This document shows positions 54,885-63,858 of a stretch of DNA of 64,000 nucleotides, piece after piece. The notes beneath the pieces were generated by a model. It made no database searches. It was not told the DNA's origin and worked only from the letters and a program-made list of their open reading frames with translations. The translations under genes were made by a program, and so were the position numbers. The DNA lies in NCBI RefSeq assembly GCF_006148925.1, contig NZ_VAWB01000001.1, forward strand, positions 1,206,001 to 1,270,000, in the 5' to 3' direction. The DNA comes from Hyunsoonleella aestuarii (lineage in GTDB: Bacteria > Bacteroidota > Bacteroidia > Flavobacteriales > Flavobacteriaceae). Position 1 is the first letter of the stretch; every line of letters starts with the position of its first letter.

Positions 54885-55787
54885 TTAAATCCAATCAACA
54901 GGGTTTTTCAATACTTCAATTAATTTTTCTTCCTCGCTTCCAGCTTCTGGTTGATGGTCGTATACCCATTGTACATGTGGTGGTAAACTCATTAAAATAC
55001 TTTCAATACGGCCGTTGGTTTTTAGACCGAACAGGGTGCCTTTATCGTGGACTAAATTGAACTCTACATAGCGACCGCGACGTATTTCTTGCCATTTACG
55101 TTGCTCTTCAGTATATGGTAGATCTTTACGTTTTTCAACAATGGGAGTATAAGCTTCCAAGAAACTATCACCAACTTCTGATACAAAATTATACCAATTT
55201 TCCATAGTCATGGTTTCTGAAGCTTTGCAATAATCGAAAAACAATCCGCCTATACCTCTACCTTCGTTTCGGTGTGCGTTATAAAAGTATTCATCACAAC
55301 GTTTTTTATAGGTTGAATAGAACTCTTGGTTGTGCTTATCACAGGCTGTTTGACAAGTTTGGTGAAAGTGTTTTGCATCGTCTTCAAATAGGTAGTATGG
55401 TGTTAGGTCTTGTCCGCCACCAAACCATTGATTTACAATGGCTCCGTCCTTGTCATACATTTCAAAATAGCGCCAGTTGGCATGTACCGTTGGTACCATA
55501 GGACTTGTAGGATGAATTACTAAGCTTAATCCGCATGCAAAAAAATCGACATCACCAACTTTAAAATAAGCTTGCATTGATTTTGGTAATTTACCATGAA
55601 CTCCCGAAATATTTACACCGCCTTTTTCAAAAACTTTACCGTTTTCAATGACACGTGTGCGTCCACCACCGCCTTCAGGTCGTTTCCAAATATCTTCTTG
55701 AAATTTACTTTTACCATCAATTTCTTCAAGTTTAGAAGTAATGCGATCTTGCAGATCTTGTATATATTCATAAAATTTATCCTTCAT
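54885..55787 (-). CDS. hemF: Coproporphyrinogen III oxidase, oxygen-dependent
   Basis: 300 residues, normal for HemF, which converts coproporphyrinogen III to protoporphyrinogen IX with O2. Conserved stretches include NPTSPMVPTVHANWRYFE-like (HPTSPMVPTVHANWRYFE), FGGGQDLTPYY, and RGRYVEFNLVHDKGTLFGL. The O2-dependent enzyme fits an aerobic lifestyle. It is encoded just before a small isomerase and an acetyltransferase gene that interrupt the heme run. Confidence 0.96.
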   Translation of the reverse strand: MKDKFYEYIQDLQDRITSKLEEIDGKSKFQEDIWKRPEGGGGRTRVIENGKVFEKGGVNISGVHGKLPKSMQAYFKVGDVDFFACGLSLVIHPTSPMVPTVHANWRYFEMYDKDGAIVNQWFGGGQDLTPYYLFEDDAKHFHQTCQTACDKHNQEFYSTYKKRCDEYFYNAHRNEGRGIGGLFFDYCKASETMTMENWYNFVSEVGDSFLEAYTPIVEKRKDLPYTEEQRKWQEIRRGRYVEFNLVHDKGTLFGLKTNGRIESILMSLPPHVQWVYDHQPEAGSEEEKLIEVLKNPVDWI

Positions 55788-55790
55788 TAT

Positions 55791-56138
55791 TTATACCATT
55801 GTTTTATTACAATAAGTTGCTTTTTCGAAATCATCAATATTGATAGCTATAAATTTGACAGAAGGGAACATGTCTTTTAATTTGCTTACGATATTTTTAG
55901 AAAGATCTGCTTTTTGATTTGTTGATCTGCCTTCCATTATACTTCCAAATACATGAATAAAATCTCCCCGTTTGCCACCAACTAAATAATGTTCTTTAAA
56001 CGGGTTTAGACGGACTTTAATATCTGGTTCATCAAATAATTTAGTATTGACAGCTGCTTGATGTACTTCAAGAATAATTTTTTCTGGTTGCTGAAGGTTT
56101 AAAATGTTTTCAGAACAATGGATTACAAAGTGTGGCAT
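55791..56138 (-). CDS. 5-carboxymethyl-2-hydroxymuconate isomerase-like tautomerase
   Basis: 115 residues. Starts MPHFVIHCSEN, with Pro2 the catalytic base of the CHMI/tautomerase superfamily after Met removal. HYLVGG and DFIHVFGSIMEGRS are family-like. True CHMI acts in homoprotocatechuate breakdown, but no such pathway is here, so it may have another substrate. It lies 3 bp from hemF and 3 bp from the acetyltransferase gene. Confidence 0.85.
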   Translation of the reverse strand: MPHFVIHCSENILNLQQPEKIILEVHQAAVNTKLFDEPDIKVRLNPFKEHYLVGGKRGDFIHVFGSIMEGRSTNQKADLSKNIVSKLKDMFPSVKFIAINIDDFEKATYCNKTMV

Positions 56139-56141
56139 ATT

Positions 56142-56687
56142 TTAAGGTTCAATTTCTTTATAAAGTTCGTACAATTCCATATCCAATGAGTTTTCACCTG
56201 GAGGAGCGAACTCTTTTTTTAAGGTTTTTATATGTGTGAAATTGCAATTTTCGGCAACTTTAACACTACCAACGTTACTTTTATGAACTACAATTTTCAA
56301 CGTTTCTAATCCTAAATTTTCAAATGCATAATTTGACAATAACTTAATTGCATTTGTAGTTAATCCTTGCCTTTCAACATTATAATCAATGCAATAGGCA
56401 AACTCTCCTTGTTTTTTTGTCCAATCGAGTTCTATAATATAGATTAAACCAACTAAGCTATTTGATTCATTTTCCTTAATTGTGAATAAGAACTCTTCTT
56501 TTTTGTCAAATTGGATAACTTTTTTATCGACAAACAAGCGTGATAAGTCTGGTGTTAAATTTTGCTGCGATGTTTTTGGGAAAAACCGTTTAAATCGATC
56601 TTCATTGGTCACGATTAAATTACAGACGTTCCAAGCATCTTTTAAGGCAATGGGTGATATGTAATATGAGCCTAAACTAAGCTGCAT
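56142..56687 (-). CDS. GNAT family N-acetyltransferase (RimJ/RimL-like)
   Basis: 181 residues. GNAT fold with motif A in the stretch NVERQGLTTNAIKLL (the acetyl-CoA-binding Q/RxxGxG/A type loop is degenerate) and NVGSVKVAENCNFTHI, typical of RimJ/RimL proteins. It would acetylate an unknown amine. It overlaps the EI24-like gene by 11 bp and is followed closely by the CHMI-like gene, in the heme run but with no clear heme role. Confidence 0.88.
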   Translation of the reverse strand: MQLSLGSYYISPIALKDAWNVCNLIVTNEDRFKRFFPKTSQQNLTPDLSRLFVDKKVIQFDKKEEFLFTIKENESNSLVGLIYIIELDWTKKQGEFAYCIDYNVERQGLTTNAIKLLSNYAFENLGLETLKIVVHKSNVGSVKVAENCNFTHIKTLKKEFAPPGENSLDMELYELYKEIEP

Positions 56688-57435
56688 TTAAGGTGTTATT
56701 TTTAAGATTTAAAGCTTCCACTGTTTGAGTTGATGCTGCTGTTACCGATAAAGGTAAAACTAAAATAACACCTAATAACGGAATGAGCAGGCATAATAAA
56801 AATACAACCCCATTACCAATTGCTAACCCTTTATGGTTTCGTACAAACTCAACGCTTTTTTTATATTTATAATGTCGTTCTAGGGTATAATCCATGTTAC
56901 CAAAACCAGCATAGTATGCTTGCGTCATAAATAGTAATATAGTTGAAAAAATATTAACTATTGGAATGAATTTCAAAAGTAAAATAGGAATAGTAAGTAG
57001 TAATTCCATTACCAAGTTTCTGCCATTTATTTTTATACCTCGCCAAAGTTGTTGCATGAATGTTGTGTCCCGATGTTCATGTGTTGTAATTCCAGTGAAA
57101 TGGACCTCTATTTTTTCTGAAACAGGACTCATAAAAGGTGCCGATAATGCCATTATGATATGTTTATAAAGAATAAGTCCGATAACAACAATAATAAGGC
57201 CTCCTAGAAAATTACTAATAGCTGAAAAGGTATCGTAACCCCAATCCCAAACCCAAATCCTAGAAATAAAACCACCAATGTTATCGGAGAGGCCATAAGC
57301 AGATACAAAAACTGCAATTGCAGTTATGAGGCTAATAATCATTGGAATGGCAAAATATTTCCAAAGTTTTAGTTTTGATATTAAGCTAAATGCTCCGAAG
57401 TAGGCTTTAATTCCTGAAATGATGTTTTTAATCAT
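56677..57435 (-). CDS. EI24/CysZ-like membrane protein
   Basis: 252 residues with about four to six hydrophobic helices (around 22-45, 60-90, 135-170, 200-232). It matches the EI24/CysZ superfamily; CysZ proteins import sulfate in proteobacteria, but many bacterial members are unassigned. The start overlaps nothing upstream, and the stop overlaps the acetyltransferase start by 11 bp. A repeat element (57448-57533) sits just ahead. Confidence 0.82.
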   Translation of the reverse strand: MIKNIISGIKAYFGAFSLISKLKLWKYFAIPMIISLITAIAVFVSAYGLSDNIGGFISRIWVWDWGYDTFSAISNFLGGLIIVVIGLILYKHIIMALSAPFMSPVSEKIEVHFTGITTHEHRDTTFMQQLWRGIKINGRNLVMELLLTIPILLLKFIPIVNIFSTILLFMTQAYYAGFGNMDYTLERHYKYKKSVEFVRNHKGLAIGNGVVFLLCLLIPLLGVILVLPLSVTAASTQTVEALNLKNNTLNAA

Positions 57436-57447
57436 GACGCTAGTTTT

Positions 57448-57533
57448 GCGTTAGGGGTTGAGGCATTTGTTGAAGCTCTTTTTGTGTTATTGTACGTATG
57501 CAAAACATAAAAGCGACTGCCGAAAGCCCGATC
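57448..57533. repeat. Intergenic repeat copy B
   Basis: GCGTTAGGGGTTGAGGCATT at one end and AAGCGACTGCCGAAAGCCCGATC at the other, followed by a T-run. The start matches copy A at 41394. It lies in the 169-bp gap between hemE and the EI24-like gene. Confidence 0.45.
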
Positions 57534-57604
57534 TTTTTTTTTATAACGATAAGTAGATTTTTAAAACTTAATGTTACATAAAAATGGGTAACACCCATAA
57601 TATT

Positions 57605-58633
57605 TTAATCGCCGTATTCCTTAACGGCGTCAATAAACGCTTTGGCATTATCCAATGGAATATTTGGAAGAATACCGTGACCAAGGTTTACAATGTATTT
57701 GTCTTTACCAAATTCATTAATCATTTGGTGTACCATTTTCTTAATTTCCGATGGAGGAGAAAACAGGCGTGTTGGGTCAAAATTACCTTGTAATGTAATA
57801 TTACCGCCAGTTAAATACCTTGCATTTCGTGCAGAGCACGTCCAATCGATACCTAAAGCAGATGCACCAGATTTAGCCATTTCGCTAAGCGCAAACCAAC
57901 ACCCCTTTCCAAAAGCAATAACAGGAGCGTGGTCTTTTAACGCGTTAATTATTTGTTGGATGTATTGCCATGAAAATTCTTGATAATCTACTGGAGACAG
58001 CATACCTCCCCATGAATCGAATACTTGAACTACGTTACATCCCACTTTAACTTTTTCTTTAAGGTAAGATATAGTTGTATCTGTGATTTTTTGCAATAAG
58101 GTATGGGCCGCAACTGGATTTGTAAAGCAAAATTCTTTGGCTTTATCAAAGTTTTTGCTGCCTTGTCCTTGCACGCAATAACATAAAATAGTCCACGGAG
58201 AACCGGCGAAACCTATTAACGGAATCTCATCGTTAAGTTTTTCTTTTGTTGCTTTTATGGCTTGATACACATAGTCCAGTTCCAATTTTACATCTGGAAC
58301 AATAACATTATCTACGTCTTTTTGAGAGCGTACAGGATTTGGTAAATAAGGTCCAAAATTAGGTTTCATTTGCACCTCGATATTCATGGCTTGTGGAATA
58401 ACTAGAATATCACTGAATAGGATAGCAGCATCCATCCCATAACGACGGATAGGTTGTACAGTAATTTCACTCGCTAATTCTGGGGTTTGGCAACGTGTAA
58501 AGAAATCATACTTTGCCTTAATTTCCATGAATTCTGGTAAGTAGCGTCCTGCTTGACGCATCATCCATACTGGTGGACGATTGACAGTTTCTCCTTTTAA
58601 TGCTCGTAAAAATAAATCGTTTTTAATGCTCAT
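57605..58633 (-). CDS. hemE: Uroporphyrinogen decarboxylase
   Basis: 342 residues. The enzyme decarboxylates uroporphyrinogen III to coproporphyrinogen III. The N-terminal [17 protein letters not shown] carries the signature binding region; [21 protein letters not shown] and FDSWGG are also conserved. It is part of the heme run, 5 bp after the hemC-hemD fusion. Confidence 0.97.
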   Translation of the reverse strand: MSIKNDLFLRALKGETVNRPPVWMMRQAGRYLPEFMEIKAKYDFFTRCQTPELASEITVQPIRRYGMDAAILFSDILVIPQAMNIEVQMKPNFGPYLPNPVRSQKDVDNVIVPDVKLELDYVYQAIKATKEKLNDEIPLIGFAGSPWTILCYCVQGQGSKNFDKAKEFCFTNPVAAHTLLQKITDTTISYLKEKVKVGCNVVQVFDSWGGMLSPVDYQEFSWQYIQQIINALKDHAPVIAFGKGCWFALSEMAKSGASALGIDWTCSARNARYLTGGNITLQGNFDPTRLFSPPSEIKKMVHQMINEFGKDKYIVNLGHGILPNIPLDNAKAFIDAVKEYGD

Positions 58634-58638
58634 ATCTT

Positions 58639-60216
58639 CTAAACGTAATGTTCGTTCACTAATTCGATCACACTCTCTACAGTTGGTACTTTGGCCACTC
58701 TTACATCTTTAAAGTGCTTTTTTGCTTCCTTTGCTGTTGTTTCTCCAATACAAAAGGCAATGACTTCGTTAGAATTACTGCGCGCAAAACTTTCAACAGT
58801 TGATGGGCTATAAAACATAACGCTTTCAACAGAATCATCTACTTCAAAGCCGTCAAATTTTGTTTGGTAAGCTTCTATTTCATTAACTTTTATATTGTTT
58901 TCAGAGAGCATAGTGGGTAATGCATCTAGCCTTATATCACTACAAAAATAAGTGACTTCTGTACCTTCAATATATTCAACCAAATACTCAGCAAGTTTTT
59001 TAGCATTTTTTTCAACATGTTTTACTTTTCCAATTTTATTTTCAATCAATCTTTTAGTGCGACGACCAACGCAATAAATATTTTGGAACTGTAATTCTGC
59101 TGCTGAATAGTTTGTAACTAAAGCCTCAACAGCATTTTTGCTTGTTAGTATAACGTTTTTAATTTCAGACTTTAATATTTGAGGACGAATACGATTTAAA
59201 CTAATCTTTATAAAATCATCACTCTTACTAACCACTTTTGGATGAAATAATAAACGTTGATCTTCTGTTAATGATTTTGTTGAAACTACATTAATAGGTC
59301 GATGTGTGTATTTAATTTCATCCATTAATCTTTTACCGCCTCTTTCGATAATATAATCGGCACAAAAAACTGCTAAATCTTGATGCTTGCCTAGTTTTTC
59401 AACACGCTCCACCTGAATTTTCTTAGATCCATCTTTACTTAAAAGAACGCCTTTAAAGTTGATTTCTTCATTTTTAATATATGCCAAAGCACCTATAGGA
59501 GCAGTGCAGCCCCCTTCTAATTGGTTTAAAAACTTCCGCTCAATAGTTGTGCAAATTTCAGTTTCTTCATGATTTAATAGAGAACAAGCTTCCCTAACAA
59601 ATTCATCTTCCCCTAAAGCCGTAATCATAATAGCACCTTGTGCAGGGGCAGGAATCATCCAATCTAAATTGATAGCATCATCGGGTCTAATACCTATTCT
59701 GCCAATACCGGCAGCCGCAAAAATAGCACCGTTCCAGTGTTTATTGTCATGAAGTTTTTGCAAACGAGAATTTACATTTCCTCGTAAATCTTCAATAGTA
59801 TGTGTTGGGTATCTATTAAGCCACTGAGCTTTTCGGCGTAAACTACCAGTGGCAATTACAGCGTTTTTTGCACTTAAAAACTCTTCGTTATCCTTAAAAA
59901 CCAAAGTGTCGTTTACGTTGCCACGTTTTAAAACGGCAGCCTGAACAATACCTTTTGGTAAAACAGTTGGTACATCTTTTAAAGAATGTACTGCGATATC
60001 GATATCATGATTCAACATGGCGATATCTAAGGTGCGTGTAAAAATTCCACTGATGCCTAATTCGTAAAGTGGTTTGTCCAGCACTAAATCTCCAGTAGAT
60101 TTCACAGGAACTAATTCGGTTTTATGACCTTCATTTTCCAGTAAACTCTGCACAATTTTGGCTTGCCACAGTGCCAATTCACTATCACGCGTGCCAATTC
60201 TAATAATTTTAGACAT
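58639..60216 (-). CDS. hemC: Hydroxymethylbilane synthase fused to uroporphyrinogen-III synthase
   Basis: 525 residues: HemC (about 1-300) joined to HemD (about 305-525). HemC has [14 protein letters not shown] at the start, LKDVPT, and the dipyrromethane cofactor Cys237 in [10 protein letters not shown]. The second part has [22 protein letters not shown] and CIGETTA, diagnostic of uroporphyrinogen-III synthase. The fusion would make hydroxymethylbilane and close the ring in one polypeptide. It overlaps hemA by 8 bp. Single proteins are the norm elsewhere; the fusion is known in Bacteroidota. Confidence 0.94.
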   Translation of the reverse strand: MSKIIRIGTRDSELALWQAKIVQSLLENEGHKTELVPVKSTGDLVLDKPLYELGISGIFTRTLDIAMLNHDIDIAVHSLKDVPTVLPKGIVQAAVLKRGNVNDTLVFKDNEEFLSAKNAVIATGSLRRKAQWLNRYPTHTIEDLRGNVNSRLQKLHDNKHWNGAIFAAAGIGRIGIRPDDAINLDWMIPAPAQGAIMITALGEDEFVREACSLLNHEETEICTTIERKFLNQLEGGCTAPIGALAYIKNEEINFKGVLLSKDGSKKIQVERVEKLGKHQDLAVFCADYIIERGGKRLMDEIKYTHRPINVVSTKSLTEDQRLLFHPKVVSKSDDFIKISLNRIRPQILKSEIKNVILTSKNAVEALVTNYSAAELQFQNIYCVGRRTKRLIENKIGKVKHVEKNAKKLAEYLVEYIEGTEVTYFCSDIRLDALPTMLSENNIKVNEIEAYQTKFDGFEVDDSVESVMFYSPSTVESFARSNSNEVIAFCIGETTAKEAKKHFKDVRVAKVPTVESVIELVNEHYV

Positions 60217-61474
60217 TTGTTTTTTGAGGTTCTTCTAACTGAAATACTTTTTTAATTAGTTCCAGACTATCATCTGTAGAAACATCATCGTCTTTTAAAT
60301 GATGTGCAAAATGATTTGTAATTTTTTGAATAATTTTATTACTGATTAATTCCGCCTGAGCCTCATTAAAATCAGCTAATTTTTTTCGTTGTGTATCTAA
60401 TTCCGCAGCAGCAAAATCAGTTAGTTTATGTTTTAATGCTTTAATAGTTGGCGCGAATTTTCTTGTTTCCAACCAGCTATTAAATTCAGACTTAACTTCT
60501 TCAATTATATTTTCTGCTAAAGGGATATGTGCTTTGCGTTTTTCTAAGGTTTCGTCAGTAATTTTAGATAAATGATCTAAATGCACCAAAGACACATTGT
60601 CCAATTCTTGAACATTCTCATTCACATTTTTTGGAATGGATAAATCAAGAATTAAAAGTGGTTTCTTAGTTTGAATAATGTGTTTATCAATTGTTGGTCG
60701 TTGAGCTCCAGTCGCAACAATCAAGATGTCCGATTCACTAATTTCTTCTTGTAAATTAGAATAATCCTTAACCAATAAATTGAATTTACCGGCAATTCGT
60801 TCTGCTTTATCCTTTGTTCGGTTTATTAAGGTAATATGCTCGTTTTCGGTATGCTTTACCAAGTTTTCGCAGGTGTTTCTTCCTATTTTTCCTGTGCCAA
60901 ACAGTAAAATATTTTTGTTGGTAACGTCTTGAACGTTTTTGAAGATATATTGAACTGATGCGAATGACACAGAAGTGGCACCTGATGAAATATTGGTTTC
61001 GGTTTTAATGCGTTTACTTGCTTGTATTACGGCATTCACTAGACGTTCAGAAAAATGATTTAACAAACCATATTTTCTGGATAGTTTACTGCTTACTTTT
61101 AACTGACTTATGATTTCAAAATCACCGAGGATTTGACTATCCAAACCAGATCCTACGCGAAACATATGAGCTATGGCGTCTTTATTTTTGAAGATATACG
61201 CAACATCACGAAATTCTTCAACAGTACCATACGTGTTATCGCAGAGTAATTCTATAAGTTGATAAGGGTGTTGTGCAAAGCCGTAAATTTCTGTACGGTT
61301 GCAGGTAGAGGTTACAATTAAACTTTCAATGCCATTATCTTTTGCTTGTTGCAATAAGGCATGTTTAGATTCGTCATCTAGACTAAAACGACCCCTAATA
61401 TCGGCATCGGCTTTTTTGTAACTTAAGCCAATAGCGTAAAAGTAACTACTACGTGAAATATTATACTTCTGCAT
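60209..61474 (-). CDS. hemA: Glutamyl-tRNA reductase
   Basis: 421 residues. Catalytic Cys58 in TSTCNRTEIYG and the NADPH domain (LFGTGKIGRNTCENL) mark HemA, which reduces glutamyl-tRNA to glutamate-1-semialdehyde, the committed step of the C5 heme route. It is first in the minus-strand heme run, with a -7 box at 61497-61504, and divergent from an AraC-type regulator gene. HemL, the next enzyme, is not in the window. Confidence 0.96.
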   Translation of the reverse strand: MQKYNISRSSYFYAIGLSYKKADADIRGRFSLDDESKHALLQQAKDNGIESLIVTSTCNRTEIYGFAQHPYQLIELLCDNTYGTVEEFRDVAYIFKNKDAIAHMFRVGSGLDSQILGDFEIISQLKVSSKLSRKYGLLNHFSERLVNAVIQASKRIKTETNISSGATSVSFASVQYIFKNVQDVTNKNILLFGTGKIGRNTCENLVKHTENEHITLINRTKDKAERIAGKFNLLVKDYSNLQEEISESDILIVATGAQRPTIDKHIIQTKKPLLILDLSIPKNVNENVQELDNVSLVHLDHLSKITDETLEKRKAHIPLAENIIEEVKSEFNSWLETRKFAPTIKALKHKLTDFAAAELDTQRKKLADFNEAQAELISNKIIQKITNHFAHHLKDDDVSTDDSLELIKKVFQLEEPQKTNV

Positions 61475-61496
61475 TGCTATACCTGAAATTGCGAAA

Positions 61497-61504
61497 CAAA
61501 AGTA
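61497..61504 (-). promoter_or_regulatory. Putative -7 box of the heme run (hemA)
   Basis: TACTTTTG on the minus strand, matching TAnnTTTG, 22 bp before the hemA ATG at 61474. No clear -33. Confidence 0.5.
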
Positions 61505-61598
61505 ATTGGATAGCTTAAAAAAAAATAACGCTAAAAGAACTTTTAGTATCGTTTGTGGTTTTTTAAAGGGATTTTAATATAAAACATTATAAAAGTTA

Positions 61599-61606
61599 TA
61601 TTTTTG
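61599..61606 (+). promoter_or_regulatory. Putative -7 box for the AraC-type regulator gene
   Basis: TATTTTTG, a TAnnTTTG match, 59 bp before the ATG at 61666, in the 191-bp divergent gap with hemA. Confidence 0.48.
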
Positions 61607-61665
61607 TAGTGAATTTGGCAGTTTTGAACGCTTTAATTTAGAACTATTCTAAATAAAATTAGAAA

Positions 61666-62562
61666 ATGAACGAAAAAAATGATTTAAAAAGTATCGCTAG
61701 AGGTACTTTTGAAGAAACTAAATTAGATGATGACTTTTTGATTCTAACTTTTAAGAATGATGAAAACATTATTAAAAATGTTGTTAAAGAAATAGATAGC
61801 TCTTATATTCAGTTTCATTTTTGTATCAAAGGCTCAACAAAGTTTGTTTTTAATCAAGGTCGTTATAACCTCGATATTGAAGAGGAGAACTCGTTGCTCT
61901 TATATAATCCACAGCGTGAATTACCCATAAATCTCAATATTAATCCAAATTCATGGATTGTATCTGTACTTATTTCAATTAAAAAATTTCACGGCCTATT
62001 CTCGCAAGAAGCCGATTATATTACCTTTTTAAGCGAAGATAATAAAGACAAAAAGTATTATAAAGATGGTGTTATTTCTCCATCTATGGCTATTGTGTTA
62101 AATCAGCTTATAAATTTTAGTCTAAATAGTAGTATTAAGCCCTTATATTTTAAGGGTAAAGGTTATGAGTTGTTGAGTTTATATTTTAATAGAAGTGAAG
62201 AAGCCAATATTGAGCAATGTCCTTTTTTAGTAGATGAGTCGAATGTTATTAAAATAAGAAAGGCGAAAGATATTATGGTAGCACGTATGGCAGAACCACC
62301 AAGTTTACAAGAATTGGCGGATGAAATTGGACTTAATATTAAAAAGTTAAAAGAAGGATTTAAACAAATATATGGCGATTCTGTTTTTAGCTTTTTATTC
62401 GATTATAAAATGGAATTTGCTAGGAAGTTATTGGAAGCTGGTGAAAATAACGTTAATGAGGTAGGGCATAAAATAGGTTACAGTACCTCAAGTCATTTTA
62501 TTGCGGCCTTTAAGAAGAAATATGGCACAACTCCAAAAAAATATGTGATGTCATTAAATTAA
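61666..62562 (+). CDS. AraC-family transcriptional regulator
   Basis: 298 residues. The N-terminal ~190 residues form a cupin-like ligand domain without an obvious metal site. The C-terminal AraC DNA-binding domain has two helix-turn-helix units: SLQELADEIGLNIKKLKEGFKQIYG and VNEVGHKIGYSTSSHFIAAFKKKYGTTPKKY. Its gene is divergent from hemA, with hemH and hemJ on its own strand after a short gap, so it may control heme or iron genes. Iron-responsive PchR-like regulators belong to this type, but the ligand is unknown. Confidence 0.92.
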   Translation: MNEKNDLKSIARGTFEETKLDDDFLILTFKNDENIIKNVVKEIDSSYIQFHFCIKGSTKFVFNQGRYNLDIEEENSLLLYNPQRELPINLNINPNSWIVSVLISIKKFHGLFSQEADYITFLSEDNKDKKYYKDGVISPSMAIVLNQLINFSLNSSIKPLYFKGKGYELLSLYFNRSEEANIEQCPFLVDESNVIKIRKAKDIMVARMAEPPSLQELADEIGLNIKKLKEGFKQIYGDSVFSFLFDYKMEFARKLLEAGENNVNEVGHKIGYSTSSHFIAAFKKKYGTTPKKYVMSLN

Positions 62563-62585
62563 AACGAAATCCCTAAATTTAAAAA

Positions 62586-62732
62586 ATGAAATTCCTTACC
62601 CCAGAAATTGAAGCCTTATCTAAAGCACATGTGCAAGGCAAGTCCTTGGCTAGAACAAACATATCTTGTGGAATTTTTCAGGATTGCGATTATAATGAAG
62701 AGCGTCCAGAGTTACATACTAACAATGGATAA
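62586..62732 (+). CDS. Possible 48-residue protein
   Basis: ATG to TAA encodes MKFLTPEIEALSKAHVQGKS and a Cys-rich, acidic end (two Cys: ISCGIFQDCDY). It starts 23 bp after the AraC stop, and a -7 box for hemH follows it. I do not recognise it. It might be a small regulator target or a remnant. Confidence 0.35.
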   Translation: MKFLTPEIEALSKAHVQGKSLARTNISCGIFQDCDYNEERPELHTNNG

Positions 62733-62794
62733 GTAAATCAACCTAATATCATTAACTTATTAAGTTCTAAATTAATTTATTATGTTTTGTGTTG

Positions 62795-62802
62795 TATTTT
62801 TG
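62795..62802 (+). promoter_or_regulatory. Putative -7 box for hemH
   Basis: TATTTTTG, a TAnnTTTG match, 18 bp before the hemH ATG. The nearby TTTTG is too close to serve as -33. Confidence 0.5.
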
Positions 62803-62820
62803 CTCAAAAAATAATGCTAG

Positions 62821-63852
62821 ATGAAAAAAGGTGTATTACTTGTTAATCTTGGTTCTCCAGATAGTCCAAACCCGAAAGATGTAAAAAAGTATTTAGGGGA
62901 GTTTTTAATGGACGAACGTGTTATTGACATTCCACTTGTAGCTAGAACAGCTCTGGTTAAAGGTATCATATTAAATACACGCCCGAAACAATCGGCAGCG
63001 GCGTATAAAAAAATATGGTGGGAAGAAGGGTCTCCGCTTATTGTCTTATCAGAAAGGCTTCAAGGTAAAATACAAAAACAAGTAGATGTTCCTGTGGCAT
63101 TGGCGATGCGTTATGGCAGCATAACGATTAAGAAAGGTCTTCAAGAATTAGTAGATAAGGGTGTCGAAGAAGTGTTGTTGTTTCCATTGTATCCGCAGTT
63201 TGCTATGGCAACAACCGAAACGATTTTAGTTTTAGCAGAAGAATTAAGAAAAGAACACTTTCCTAGCTTAAAAATAGAATCTGTTCCAGCTTTTTATAAC
63301 AAGTCAGATTATATCGAGGTGCTTTCAAACTCAATTGAGCATCATTTAAAAGGTAAGAATTACGAGTATTTGCTGTTTTCTTATCATGGTGTCCCAGAAA
63401 GGCACATAAAAAAGAGTGATGTTACCAAATCACATTGTAAAATTGATGGAAGTTGTTGTGCTACACCTAGTAAGGCTCATGAATTTTGCTATCGTCATCA
63501 ATGTTTAGAAGTAACTCGTTTGGTTGCAGAAAAACTGAAACTGAAGGAAGGTTCATATTCCACATCGTTTCAATCTCGATTGGGATTCGATCCTTGGTTA
63601 CAACCTTACACCGATAGAACAATTGAACGATTAGGAAAGCAAGGTGTTAAGAATATGGCTATTGTTACTCCTGCATTTGTTAGTGATTGTTTAGAAACCC
63701 TTGAAGAAATTGCCATGGAAGGACAAGAGATTTTTCATGAAATGGGAGGTAAAGACTTTACAACCATCCCATGTTTAAATGACGATGACGCATTTGTAGA
63801 TTTACTTTCAAAATGGATAAAGGACTGGATTGGTACTTCCATTAAAGTTTAA
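62821..63852 (+). CDS. hemH: Ferrochelatase
   Basis: 343 residues. The enzyme inserts Fe2+ into protoporphyrin IX. FSYHGVPERH has the catalytic His189, and CLETLEEI contains the acidic active site. A Cys-rich segment (Cys 206, 212, 213, 223 and 228) lies between 200 and 230; some bacterial ferrochelatases hold a 2Fe-2S cluster, so this may be one, but I cannot prove it. Followed 6 bp later by hemJ. Confidence 0.95.
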   Translation: MKKGVLLVNLGSPDSPNPKDVKKYLGEFLMDERVIDIPLVARTALVKGIILNTRPKQSAAAYKKIWWEEGSPLIVLSERLQGKIQKQVDVPVALAMRYGSITIKKGLQELVDKGVEEVLLFPLYPQFAMATTETILVLAEELRKEHFPSLKIESVPAFYNKSDYIEVLSNSIEHHLKGKNYEYLLFSYHGVPERHIKKSDVTKSHCKIDGSCCATPSKAHEFCYRHQCLEVTRLVAEKLKLKEGSYSTSFQSRLGFDPWLQPYTDRTIERLGKQGVKNMAIVTPAFVSDCLETLEEIAMEGQEIFHEMGGKDFTTIPCLNDDDAFVDLLSKWIKDWIGTSIKV

Positions 63853-63858
63853 TAGTTT

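Noticed and set aside
55274-55880. Plus-strand open frames across hemF and the CHMI-like gene
   Set aside because: Shadows of two real minus-strand genes with fixed starts; no start signal or family resemblance.
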